Below the pieces are notes generated by a model that worked only from the letters and a program-made list of their open reading frames with translations, did not search any database and had not been told where the DNA came from. Positions 26,101 through 32,800 of a stretch of DNA of 64,000 nucleotides are shown in pieces. Both the position numbers and the translations under genes were made by a program. The number at the start of each line of letters is the position of its first letter. Positions within the stretch are counted from its first letter, which is position 1. The DNA comes from Bog-950 sp964631835 (GTDB taxonomy: Bacteria > Bacteroidota > Bacteroidia > Chitinophagales > LD1): assembly GCA_964631835.1 (NCBI GenBank), contig CAZWAD010000007.1, positions 69,312 to 133,311 on the forward strand, written 5' to 3'.

Positions 26101-27277
26101 TTCCATCAAGGTGTCGTGCTATACCAATGCCTTTAACAGGTGGCTCACCTTCCGCGACCCGGTTACCACCACTAATGCCTTGCTTACTATTAACGATAAC
26201 GGGGCAAACCTTGGTATTGTAAGCGCCACACTTTACCGCGATGCTGCCGAAACCGATGCCGCCCTTAACGCTACCTGCGCTGGTTACTACCAGAAAGCCA
26301 TGAAGCGCCACTATGTGATTACCGCACAGAGCCAGCCTACAGGCGGTACCCTGGTGGGTGTAAGGCTCTACTTCTCCGACCAGGAACTCAGCGACCTGAT
26401 TTCAGCCACTGCGGCTAACAACGGAGGTAACGCTTTCTGCTCGGGGGTAGATGATGTAACCAGTATCAACGACCTCTTTGTAACCAAGTACACCGGTACT
26501 ATGGAGGACGGGCGCTACGATAATAATTCAGCATCAGGTTTATACCGCCTTTACGACCAAAGCCTGTCTTCAGGGCCCACCAAGCTTACTTCAGCTTCCA
26601 ATGGTTTTGCCACCCTCTTCTCGGGGGCAGTAAGCCCTGCCAAGCATTATGTAGAGCTTACAGCCGCTGAACTGTCGGAGTTCTGGCTTCACGGAAGTTC
26701 GGTAGCCGCACCGCTGCCGGTCGAGATGATTTACCTCGAAGCCGAAGCTATCAACAATGCCTATATACAGGTGCGCTGGGCTACCGCTATCGAAATCAAT
26801 AATGATTATTTTGAAGTTCAGCGCAGTACCGATGGTCAAAACTGGACCGTACTCGGCAATGTTAACGGTAATGATAACTCCACCATTCGCCACGACTACT
26901 CCTATAATGATATGAACGTGGTGGCAGGGGTGCGTTACTACTACCGCCTCCGCCAGGTAGATAATGATGGTGAGTTTGAATTTACCAGTATTGTATCAGC
27001 CATGATTAATGGCGAAGTAACCTTCAGCGTAAAAGATTTTGTTCCTAACCCCACTATGGATAAAACAGCCCTGGTGGTGGTGGCTACAAAAGACCAGGAA
27101 ATTAAAGTTGATTTTTATAACATCATCGGTCAGCTTGTTATGGGCGGGGTTTACCAGTTGAACCATGGCGGCAACCGCCTGGAGTTTGAAATGGGTCACC
27201 TTGCCGCAGGAACTTACACGGCTGTGGTTTCATCAGCTAACGAAATTTATACCAAGAAACTTGTATTGACCAAATAG
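17195..27277 (+). CDS. Giant T9SS-exported Ig-repeat surface protein
   Basis: 3360 residues, signal peptide KKYYLIFASVFQISLFGVCN. Order: an N-terminal region (~40-340) like the leader of YD-repeat or DNRLRE proteins, ending YPVTVDPTINTN; a Cys/Trp/Tyr-rich stalk-like domain (~345-580); a PPC-like domain (~587-709, DIWYTFTLANPATINVSTC); many Cys-containing Ig-like repeats; a second PPC-like domain (~1400-1535); further Ig repeats interrupted by seven ~65-85-residue modules of the form GMxVxGTGIxxNTxVT (roughly 982-1046, 1899-1984, 2079-2142, 2309-2376, 2507-2576, 2659-2732, 2844-2919); a fibronectin-like segment (WATAIEINNDYFEVQRS); and a type A sorting domain ending YTKKLVLTK. Probably an adhesin, with no catalytic site seen. 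A terminator follows. Confidence 0.9.
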   Translation: MKKYYLIFASVFQISLFGVCNLQAQQAKHENISGSLTASSGVEAVPQQPASENAVPVESDASDPVFSRLYEKGGTYEMFKPEQEDLSKRGESAKHFRLPDGSYSAIITSGPAHYWENGGWRTMSGAILPARDAQYPFANTHNATKTHYGATIAEGVKMIRPEGAVLNNFAPKSVLALDAGGSVISQLFDADRSSPVQTNEQKFNVVSYPDVFPYTRLDVRQQLGAIKTSYTITQNIFNGIPSHADKLAFVEKVEIPAGATVERLDERADGKGVSIVVKKGNEIILTYRDAYFFDDTANHHRRKGGIADLNYTLSGNELQFQVLVPAAWLRDSAIQYPVTVDPTINTNIAAWWTGTVGDCGLYNNYVDFGFYDDNAFWSWLFGGSNADLNAWMTFDISTVPATTTCTNNAYVQYCQEGLNNGDYMNFDFGWCGINPVDGYSGCTIRDYTNGLWERYTRWYTKYCYGENDCANNCCQGQDYNEYYYGPGYWHDMIYNTNPALWSPANYWANNNTFANRLITQRQGGATKMTLAMDMWAHDDDCFWCWGDESLIIYGYGYLGSDGAGSYRPRLIYNYSYLPTGATLPTAISAGSLSCSNPTYGPNTQNNSTSNCFGNEVQNASHDIWYTFTLANPATINVSTCGSGFDTWLGIYNAASTLLYYNDDNGNGVVSGCSPASYEASIQVTLAAGTYYVAVEGFGSLTGNIVTRIQTPASSSYGTLSNTGPIDFCGTGSPTYCAGAPTVTITGYGGNPVWYYGSSDGTWYSSPTCATGATSCSSCFPPKVSNSDANYDRVRVTVTNANCTPATSPAVLLRNRFNAAPSGPLTGTVSGQVCQSGFYLIATFDDPTNILGNVEFMRDFCGGTVVSSVAGNGTTTVTSGLITVPTSGTYTYYARYNPGVYTGCSPTGCTPGATVTIVPNPDPPTSAQTAAAPVSGSTVCGGNTLQITSTGGGTNIGVDCGFELQYSTDNGSTWSASYIAPGSKATSGGAGTTTIFVRTGLPITNGMGVSGTGIAANTTVTAYNSSTGQVTLSIATTASVVGNLIMFGFPYSFTAVGPQTNMVRARRANCGSSCTASSWATIASWSVIAAPTSPTTATPSPNLSNVCLGSTLTLAGAATGGNAGLACQIIYEYSIAGGSWISNGTTIPSMSTGSAGVYSIRAYRGNCSGGCSNTTPNVLATWTAVADPTSPTTATPSPNLSSVCAGTQLTLTGAATGGNAGVGCSIEYQYTTNGGGAWTNTGTVVPSFAAVNSGSANMIQGRRSNCTSGAGCTDPTTPWNTLASWTVVSGPTYGTLAATITPNSSFACAPVTLQLNSMSDPQNTYGCSIQYQWSTDGGATYGSPFTVSSFPYTAISNAGAGRYILQARRYNCTSCNGITQAWQTIADWTVVAVPDGVNTTQPIVVDFASLNCKAFLDTVNNSTDRCYLDDYTGSNNQSTDDVFYKFTLSSAATVEISTCGSSTDTYIHLHNDNSGTLGSLITENNDAGSGTPCAFSAQSYISQSLSAGTYWAVVEVVSGFSAGDIYVSLGLDIPTGSLSGATSVCYYAGGYGSIAYTVNSSNSSAPYIWEYKDVVLSGQTSANETVNFGASGTSDTVVVKKSFYGGSCQVEVGRLPVTIFNQLFSLTGGNCSGATAIDDITLSGSEVGVTYELLLNNGSIGGCGGCTIAGTGSALSFPSQTGSGTYTVRGTLNSNGACNHTLHGSISSTWPTVYTLSGTTSICQGESTVLSLNGSESGTVYQLTTSGGSVASVVVGTGSGISFDAVSPSADETYTAYALNSTTGCRSAMSPSRTVTVSTPPNQLPVGPDPGTCGGNITISVGSAGSPTQTGVTYQRYASTDGGASYSPVSTTIAGDGTGPKSWTALTHAGGLFKVYATRGACVTIMDDSTELTPALTSSRTAKAVVATSISAATASTITVASTDGITVGMLVLSPTSVDATLYGSGSGIATNTVVTAVNTSTKVVTLSTSTNSSATGNVTFRGTVAELCAGASISINLVGNGSTYTSQNGQQNVTYTLRDSASGTTIASMTPSNGTTPISFTNVTPTANSDYYIYADGAGCSTVYGSSGNSGSAQTKTPTAGNAGVFTHSVSASTGVLTGMLVTGTNVGTNAWVRIVGTTMTLTVVNAGSVASQTLTYTPVGAKVNILKPANQNVTPTSPQAYCYTGSGVVSPGLSAVEAGATYKLFMNGSDLGLGAQSTTNPSAWNNRSASGVYTVVATTTSTGCTATMTDSVVIKPAITVYTTSGSPANVCYGSTTTITLSGSQTGVNYQLKRNGANVSGAVISGTGSSLNFGAQSDAGVYTVVATDAVTTSATGSSGVNTLTVASTADIMRGMTVSGTGVSGTVTNVNNTTKVVTLSANNTAPLSGDQVTFSAGCSANMTGTVTIMDLVNQTVNVVETSGAANNDGIICAGSTFSITMSASESGVNYQLYNVTSSSNVGSAQAGTGSGTFAPAAWTGLTTAATYKVIGTWATAPNCTEDMANTITVTSHAVPTAVTVSCASPADAIIKDGSGVSGATTITVNSNTGISTGMLVTGGDVGTNATVTAISGTTITLSVANNADFSGNSNLTFTPACVSSTSCGSATLFATGGTPGRIYWQNTTNGGTSTATLSSAQTVTSSGTYYFRAENNGCWGTQGSFPVTINAKPTTPTVVDFSSLNITTTGASGDGTTATLTFANPGYVPFDVGTRIQVTGVTPAGYNGNYTVTASSATSVSYLNATTGAQTGAGTIKGLVCGTAVLIATNGNSGTMYFQENISGGTDEGLGGSPQTVSSSSTYYFRAKGSNGCWSDEGSLPVTLSSLSVSATKSNCINVTGTGDNEYMLVSASGGTAPYTFSSSGSAAIIASPTSSVTVDATGTSGQYTIDVSSTSGLATGMIATGTGIGTNAAITSISGATITLSVANTANISGTANVTFTRTSKVFERPLPSSGNENEAFIITDTKGCEAQVSATFTVGHPDNIPYEFASGDSIKVSCYTNAFNRWLTFRDPVTTTNALLTINDNGANLGIVSATLYRDAAETDAALNATCAGYYQKAMKRHYVITAQSQPTGGTLVGVRLYFSDQELSDLISATAANNGGNAFCSGVDDVTSINDLFVTKYTGTMEDGRYDNNSASGLYRLYDQSLSSGPTKLTSASNGFATLFSGAVSPAKHYVELTAAELSEFWLHGSSVAAPLPVEMIYLEAEAINNAYIQVRWATAIEINNDYFEVQRSTDGQNWTVLGNVNGNDNSTIRHDYSYNDMNVVAGVRYYYRLRQVDNDGEFEFTSIVSAMINGEVTFSVKDFVPNPTMDKTALVVVATKDQEIKVDFYNIIGQLVMGGVYQLNHGGNRLEFEMGHLAAGTYTAVVSSANEIYTKKLVLTK
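20140..25950 (+). repeat. Seven dispersed in-frame module repeats within the giant gene
   Basis: Approximate positions: 20140-20330, 22890-23145, 23430-23620, 24120-24320, 24715-24920, 25170-25390 and 25725-25950. Six share a pattern: T-I-T-V-x-S-T-x-G-I-x-x-G-M, then V-x-G-T-G-I-x-x-N-T-x-V-T, then T-x-x-V-T-L-S and a closing T-F. The copy at 25170 is a related variant (DVGTRIQVTGVTPAGYNG). They sit at different points of the surrounding Ig-like repeats. Confidence 0.65.
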
Positions 27278-27300
27278 TAAAGAGTTTTCTTTATGGGGTA

Positions 27301-27331
27301 GGGGTGCCGGAGACGGTGCCCCTTTTTTTTT
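27301..27331 (+). terminator. Intrinsic terminator of the peroxidase-adhesin transcript
   Basis: Perfect 9-bp stem GGGGTGCCG (27301-27309) and CGGTGCCCC (27314-27322) with a GAGA tetraloop, followed by nine T. It lies 24 bp after the stop of the 3360-residue gene. Confidence 0.92.
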
Positions 27332-27376
27332 GCGGTTTTTGCAAAACCCCATAAAGATAAGCAGGAAAAAACGGGA

Positions 27377-28474
27377 CTATGACTGCAGACCGGTGAACGT
27401 AAGTTTGTAGTGCCCTACAGATACCCCCTGGTTTTGAACGTTAAGCTTGTTGTTGATGCTGTTAAAACCCAGCAGGGTCGAAAACTCATTAATACTGATG
27501 GTAGTGGTGCCCGGTGCGCGCTCGTAAAATATGCCGCCCGGTGGGTCGCCCGCATTGGGCGAAGCATAAAACCGCAGCGTGGAACCTGTAATGTCAAACA
27601 CAACCGTTGAGGCTGGCGAGGGGTTAATGTCGCCAAGGGCTATGTGCTGAACAGCGCTGCCCGGCACATCGCCTTCAAATACCGCGCTGCTGCCTGCCCC
27701 GCTGCCACCGGTGGTGCTGCCGCCAATGATTACTTTAAAGCCCCAGGGCTCCATGTTGTCTTCTTCGCCCTGGTACACCTGCAGCAGCCGGTCGCGGATG
27801 TTGATGATGTCGTAGTACAAGGTCCCCTCTGTGTCGCTGGTTTGCCCATCGGCATAGCCGAGCAGGTTCAGCGCCTGCCCGTGCAGGGCCTGTGCATCGG
27901 CATCGGCTGCTTCTGCTTCATCAACCAGTGTGCGCGAGTCGGTAGTCTTGGTTTCAAAATCAGTTATATCCACATTGCCCGTAAGCGGGCTTCCTGCACC
28001 CAGCGCGGTATGCTTTTCAATAATTTCTTCAGCCAGCGATGTCAGCTCATCGGCTGTATCATCCGGTATGTCAACCCGCACATTCCTCCGCGCACCGGTC
28101 TGCGAAATAACTACCGTAAAACCCCATTCTTCGAGGTTATCTTCCTCGTTGCGGTTTTTCACCAGCAATATATCGCGCACCTGCAGTACATACCAGTACA
28201 GGGTGTCAACAGACGATTTGTTTTGCCCCTTGGCTATTCCGCATTTTTTAAGCGCCTGCCCGCGCTTGGCCTGTGCAGTTTCGCGGTTGTTATCGCCCTG
28301 CTCGTACAGGCTGGCGGCATTGGTGTGGTTGGTGGCAAAAGCCACCATATCCACAAAGCCGGTGAGCGGGCTGCCAGCGCCCAGGGCGGTATGCCGGGCG
28401 GCAATTTTTTTACAAAGCTTGAAGGTGTCTTCCGGACTGTCTACGGGTAAGTCAACCCTGATGAATCTTTCCAT
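27377..28474 (-). CDS. Unrecognised protein with two copies of a ~125-residue domain
   Basis: 365 residues, no signal peptide. Residues ~1-130 and ~131-255 are two copies of one domain. Each begins with a RVDLPVD / RVDIPDD strand, has HTALGAGSPLTG near its residue 28, a helical Ala/Gln-rich centre (AQAKRGQALKKCG / AQALHGQALNLLG), then LYWYVLQVRDILL / LYYDIINIRDRLL, and closes EEDNLEEWGFTVVI / EEDNMEPWGFKVII. A Gly/Ser linker leads to a third, different beta-rich domain (~275-365). I recognise no family. The first two domains look like helical bundles and the last resembles a small beta-sandwich. Its ATG lies five bases after the stop of the heptapeptide-repeat frame through the minisatellite. 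Confidence 0.8.
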   Translation of the reverse strand: MERFIRVDLPVDSPEDTFKLCKKIAARHTALGAGSPLTGFVDMVAFATNHTNAASLYEQGDNNRETAQAKRGQALKKCGIAKGQNKSSVDTLYWYVLQVRDILLVKNRNEEDNLEEWGFTVVISQTGARRNVRVDIPDDTADELTSLAEEIIEKHTALGAGSPLTGNVDITDFETKTTDSRTLVDEAEAADADAQALHGQALNLLGYADGQTSDTEGTLYYDIINIRDRLLQVYQGEEDNMEPWGFKVIIGGSTTGGSGAGSSAVFEGDVPGSAVQHIALGDINPSPASTVVFDITGSTLRFYASPNAGDPPGGIFYERAPGTTTISINEFSTLLGFNSINNKLNVQNQGVSVGHYKLTFTGLQS

Positions 28475-28479
28475 ACGTG

Positions 28480-28972
28480 TTAATGTTTTAAGTGATTTAA
28501 TAATGAATACATAAAGACTTGCTTAGCCCGGCAGGCCCCTTTCGCCCGTTTTTTGACAAAACATCTCTGGGTAACCTCACCCTGGGGCTGGGTAACCTTA
28601 CCCTGAGGCTGGGTAACCTTACCCTGAGGCTGGGGAACCTTACCCTGAGGCTGGGGAACCTTACCCTGAGGCTGGGGAACCTTACCCTGANNNNNNNNNN
28701 NNNNNNNNNNNNNNNNNNNNNNNNNNNNNNNNNNNNNNNNNNNNNNNNNNNNNNNNNNNNNNNNNNNNNNNNNNNNNNNNNNNNNNNNNNGGCTGGGGAA
28801 CCTTACCCTGGGGCTGGGGAACCTTACCCTGGGGCTGGGGAACCTTACTTTGGGGCCGGGGAACCATACCCCGGTTGAAAATCTTTTTACCCGGACTGTG
28901 GGTATAGCTGCCGGGAAGGAGAGAAAATCCGGTTGCGTGGAGCGGTGAATAAAAATGTTTGCGGGGTTCCAT
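28480..28972 (-). CDS. Possible heptapeptide-repeat protein through the minisatellite (spans gap)
   Basis: Hypothetical. On the minus strand an ATG at 28972 (MEPRKHFYSPLHATGF) opens a frame that enters the array as VPRPQSK-VPQPQGK units. After the 100-N gap the VPQPQGK/VTQPQGK frame resumes and ends VTQRCFVKKRAKG ... NHLKH at 28480. The two halves are in different frames only because 100 is not a multiple of three. Both gap edges fall exactly on unit borders, so the true gap should be a multiple of 21 and the frame continuous. A -7-like TACTTTTG lies at 28990-28997 without a clear -33. Against it: a 21-bp unit leaves several frames open, so the ORF may be meaningless. Confidence 0.3.
28566..28874. 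repeat. 21-bp minisatellite, locus 1
   Basis: Tandem 21-bp units starting GGCTGGGGAACCTTACC, then CTGA or CTGG. Complete units are visible from 28586 to 28690 on the left and from 28791 to 28874 on the right, with diverged units at both edges (GGTAACCTCACC at the left, GGCCGGGGAACCATACC at the right). Copy number is unknown because of the gap. It occupies the region upstream of the duplicated-domain gene. Confidence 0.95.
28691..28790. other. Assembly gap (100 N)
   Basis: Exactly 100 undetermined bases, a conventional placeholder for a gap of unknown size. Both borders coincide with repeat-unit borders, so the real length is expected to be a multiple of 21. Confidence 0.97.
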
Positions 28973-29020
28973 ACTTTGTTTGCCGGAAACAAAAGTAATG
29001 GGGCGGGTGCACTTACCTGC

Positions 29021-29063
29021 TGCGGGATTTACGGAGTTTTTACGTAAATCCCGCAAATTTTTT
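29021..29063 (+). terminator. Hairpin plus T-run just upstream of the response regulator
   Basis: Perfect 13-bp stem (TGCGGGATTTACG at 29021-29033, complement at 29043-29055) with a nine-base loop, followed by AATTTTTTATTTATTT. It has the shape of an intrinsic terminator on the plus strand but lies 45 bp before the regulator's start and after no annotated plus-strand gene. It may end transcription across the minisatellite or act as an attenuator in the regulator's leader. Confidence 0.65.
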
Positions 29064-29108
29064 ATTTATTTCACTTTCCCTAATTACTGGCAACCTAAAT
29101 CCTTTACG

Positions 29109-29798
29109 GTGAAAACCCGAATAGCTATTGCCGATGACCACCACCTGGTGCGTGAAGCTCTTGCGGTTTTAATTGAATCATCAGGTAATTTTGAAGTGAG
29201 CGCCCAGGCAGCCACCGGTGAAGAAGCGCTTCACATTCTGCGCTTTCATAAGTCCGATATTCTGCTGCTTGACCTGTCCATGCCCGGCATGAACGGTTTC
29301 GATGTGCTTCGGGCTGTGCAGTATGAAAAACTACCGGTAAAGGTTCTTGTACTTTCTGCTTTCGATTCGCCCGAGTACATTGCCGAAAGCATGAAACTTG
29401 GCGCCTGCGGATTTTTATCAAAAAGCATTCATACTGCCGAATTGAGCGCAGCACTGTACAACACGGTGGAGCATGGTTTTTACTTTAGCCAGAGCACCGG
29501 TACCGGTCTGCTGAAGGAAGTAAGCAGGCTCAGAAAGATGGTTGCCGTTTTTAATGAACCGGTGGTGCACTTCAGCCAAATTCAAATGCAGGTGTTGTAC
29601 CACCATTGCTGCGACCGTACCAATGCCGAAATCGGGCAACTGGTGTTTGCAAGCACACGTACCGTGGAAGGCATAAAAGGGGCAATGTGCAAAATGCTGG
29701 GGGTTAAAGGTTTTATGAGCGTGGTTATGTACGCCTGCCAGAAAGGGCTTATAGACCCGAACAGCATCCCTATCCGCAGGCGCCCGGAAGCCGCTTAA
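29109..29798 (+). CDS. NarL/LuxR-type response regulator, orphan
   Basis: 229 residues from the GTG at 29109. The receiver domain (1-~120) shows RIAIADDHHLVREAL with the acidic pair, LLLDLSMPGMNGFDVL with the phospho-acceptor Asp, VLVLSAFDS and the conserved Lys in GFLSKSIHTAEL. The C-terminal helix-turn-helix (~160-215) is recognisable (NAEIGQLVFASTRTVEGIKG, KMLGVKG) but its first helix is unusual (FSQIQMQVLYHHCCDR, two Cys). An open frame back to 28959 would add 50 residues reading through the hairpin and was rejected. No histidine kinase is nearby, so the signal is unknown. It is convergent with the SprB-repeat gene across a shared terminator. Confidence 0.88.
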   Translation: MKTRIAIADDHHLVREALAVLIESSGNFEVSAQAATGEEALHILRFHKSDILLLDLSMPGMNGFDVLRAVQYEKLPVKVLVLSAFDSPEYIAESMKLGACGFLSKSIHTAELSAALYNTVEHGFYFSQSTGTGLLKEVSRLRKMVAVFNEPVVHFSQIQMQVLYHHCCDRTNAEIGQLVFASTRTVEGIKGAMCKMLGVKGFMSVVMYACQKGLIDPNSIPIRRRPEAA

Positions 29799-29826
29799 TT
29801 ATCGCGCAAAATTTTCAGGACAAAAA

Positions 29827-29852
29827 AAATCCCGCGCTGAAGCGCGGGATTT
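29827..29852. terminator. Bidirectional terminator
   Basis: Perfect 11-bp stem AAATCCCGCGC / GCGCGGGATTT with a TGAA loop, flanked by an A-run on the left and TTAATCTGTTTT on the right. It separates the convergent response regulator and SprB-repeat genes. Confidence 0.9.
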
Positions 29853-29875
29853 AATCTGTTTTAAGACAACCGGGG

Positions 29876-32800
29876 CTATTCTATAATCGTAACCGTTCCT
29901 GCTTTTTCCTTCATCAGTCCCGGGAAATCGCGAATGCCGTCCTGGTATGTTACCTTCATCTGGTAAACATAGGTGTCGTAAGGTAAGGTCTTATCGTCTT
30001 TGGTTCCGTTCCAGGCATCGCCATTGTTGAAAATGCCGTTATGCTGTGCCGGGTTATAATAAACCCTTTCGCCCCAGCGGCTGAAAATCGAAATCTCAAT
30101 TTCTTTTGCTCCCAGAATGTCGAACTCAAAATAGTCGTTCAGGTTGTCGGAGTTGGGGGTAAAAGCATTGGGTATAAATGCCGAAGGCCTGGCTTCTACA
30201 ATCACCATGGCGGTATCGTATCCGAGGCAGGAGTCGGAATTCATAACAGCTACTGTAAAGATGGTAGTAAACAAAGGCGCTACATACGGGTTATTGCAAT
30301 TGTCGGGGTCAGGGCAGTTGCTGAAGTCGAAAATGGAATTGCCCGCAGTATCTGTCAGCGGGCTCCACGAATAATTGACTATAGGCAGCGATGAATTGGC
30401 AGTAGCGATTAACTGCGTGCTCATACCTTGTAAAATAACATCCTGAGTGGCTACCAAATCAACCGTAACGGGTGTGGGTTCATTAATGGTAAATGATTGA
30501 ACCGCTTCGCATCCGTTGGCGTCTCTTACCGCTATGATATAATTACCGGGAAGTAAGTTGGTAAACACGTTAGAAGGCTGAATGACCCCGTTCAACTGGT
30601 AAAGATATGGAGGTGTTCCACCGGTAACCGTTGCGGTTACCAAACCGGTTGCCGTGTTAAAGCAATGTGCCGGAGTAGGAGTGGCGGTAATGTTAATAGC
30701 TACCGGGTCAAACAGTGTTGCAGTGATGGTAGCCGAACAGTTATTGGCATCAGAAACAGTTAAGGTATAAGAACCTTCACCCAAATTGGTGGCAATTGCA
30801 CCCGATTGAGGCGGTGTAGTACTCCACGAATAAGAATAAGGAATGGAGCCGCCTGCTACCGACACCGCTACAAACCCATCGGTACTTCCGAAGCAAAGCG
30901 GATTGTTGATAGAGACATTCGTAAACAGGCTGATAGATTCCTTTACCGTGAACTGAGCGGTCTTTATACAGTTGTTGGCATCGGTTACTGTTACCCGGTA
31001 AGTTCCGGCTTCAAGGCCGCTTAAATCTTCCGTTGTTGCCCCTGTTGACCATAGATAAGTATATGAACCCGTACCACCGGTTACGGTAATATCAATGGCT
31101 CCGTTAAAGAAACCCGAACAGGTAGCATCAGTAACAACTCCGGTAATCATGATTTCAGAAGGCTCGGTAATAGTTACACTGTCGTAGGTATGACAACCGT
31201 TCGAATCCGTAACCAGTACTACATACCTGCCGGCAGTAATACCTGACTGCATGGAATCAGTCACAAAATTATTCCACAGGTATTCATAAGGAGTGGACCC
31301 ACCCGAAGGCACCACAGCCACTGAACCGGTAGCCACGCCAAAGCAAAGCGGGTTGGTGCTGTTGATGGAAGTGGTAAGCAGCGAGGGCTCATTCACCACG
31401 TAAAGCGATACAACCAGGCAATTCTCGCCATCGGTTACCGATACAAAATAATTTCCTCCGGGAAGACTGACCACATCTTCGGTGGTTTGCCCCGTTGACC
31501 ATTGGAAGCCGTATGGCAAGGTGCCGCCATAAGCAGTAATATCTATTGCTCCGTCATTATAGCCGAAGCAGGTTACGTTCTTGATAAAGCCGGAGGTTAC
31601 CAGCGGGGCGGGTTGAGTTATTTCTGCCGAGTCAACCCACACACAATTTCTTGAATCCGTTAGGGTGACGGAATAAACACCTGCAACCACATTGCTGATA
31701 TCTTCGGTGGTGGCTCCATTGCTCCAACTGAAAGTAAAAGGAGGCGTACCTCCCGAAGGGATAAGGTTTATAGCGCCAGTAGTGTCGCCATAGCACCTTG
31801 CATCGGTTATTATAAAATTAGTATTGATTGCCGGAGGGTTAACAAGTTGTACGCATATCGAGGCGGTGCATCCTCCTGCATCGGTAACCGTTACGCAGTA
31901 AAGCGCACCCGATAAACTGTCAAGGTCTTCAGTTGTTGCCCCGTGCCCCCACGCATAAGTGTAACCGGGTGTTCCGCCACTCACAATCAAATCAATAGCT
32001 CCGTTGTCAGCATTATGGCAAGTGATGTTGGTAACCACAGTTGACAATACGAGAGGAGCAGGTTCAGTTATAACCACCGAATCGCGCTTGTCGCAGCCGT
32101 TGTTATCAGTAATAACCACATAATAAACACCTCCGGGTTTACCGGTTAAATCCTGCGAAGCCTGACCGGTTGACCATTGGTAAAAGTAGGGCGGAGTACC
32201 TCCGCTTACTGTAAGGTCGGCAGTTCCATCGCTGGCTCCTGCACAACTTACGTTGGTGCCGATTACTGATGAAAGAATCTCTGACGGTTCGGTAAGGCAT
32301 TGTGTAAGCGTTTGCGTACACGCGTTGGCATCAGTAACTGTTACCGAATAACAACCGGCTTTCAGGTTTACCAAATCTTCGGTTGTTTCACCGTTACTCC
32401 AAACAAAAGAATATTGAGGAACACCGCCATTAGCTGTTACATCAATAGCCCCTGACGAATCGTTGTAGCAGAACAAATCGTTGTGAATAGCCACACTCAG
32501 GAATAAAGCAACCGGGGCATTAACCGTTGCGCTTTCAACAGCGGTGCAATTGTTGGCATCTGAAATGGTTACGACATAAGTTCCCGCGCCAACGCCAATA
32601 TTGTCTTCGGTGGTAGGCCCGTTGCTCCAGGCATAGCTGTATCCCGGTGTTCCACCGCTGGGTGTTATGTAAATTCCTCCGCTGCCGGTGCCGTTGCAGA
32701 GAACATTGGTAATGGAGTCAATAACTACTGAAAGTTGTCCGGGTTGGGCAATGGTAACATTAACGGTTTCCAGGCATCCTTTGGAATCGCGTCCTATAAC

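Noticed and set aside
28566..28874. CRISPR array
   Set aside because: The units are directly tandem with no unique spacers between them, and no cas genes are present.
28519..28878. Plus-strand frames through the minisatellite (GNLTLRL and AGEPYPG repeats)
   Set aside because: A 21-bp unit without stops opens several frames at once. These have no credible start, no ending beyond the array and no downstream gene, unlike the minus-strand VPQPQGK frame.
28959..29108. 50-residue N-terminal extension of the response regulator
   Set aside because: It reads through a perfect terminator-like hairpin and has no counterpart in receiver domains. The GTG at 29109 gives a standard MKTRIAIADD start.
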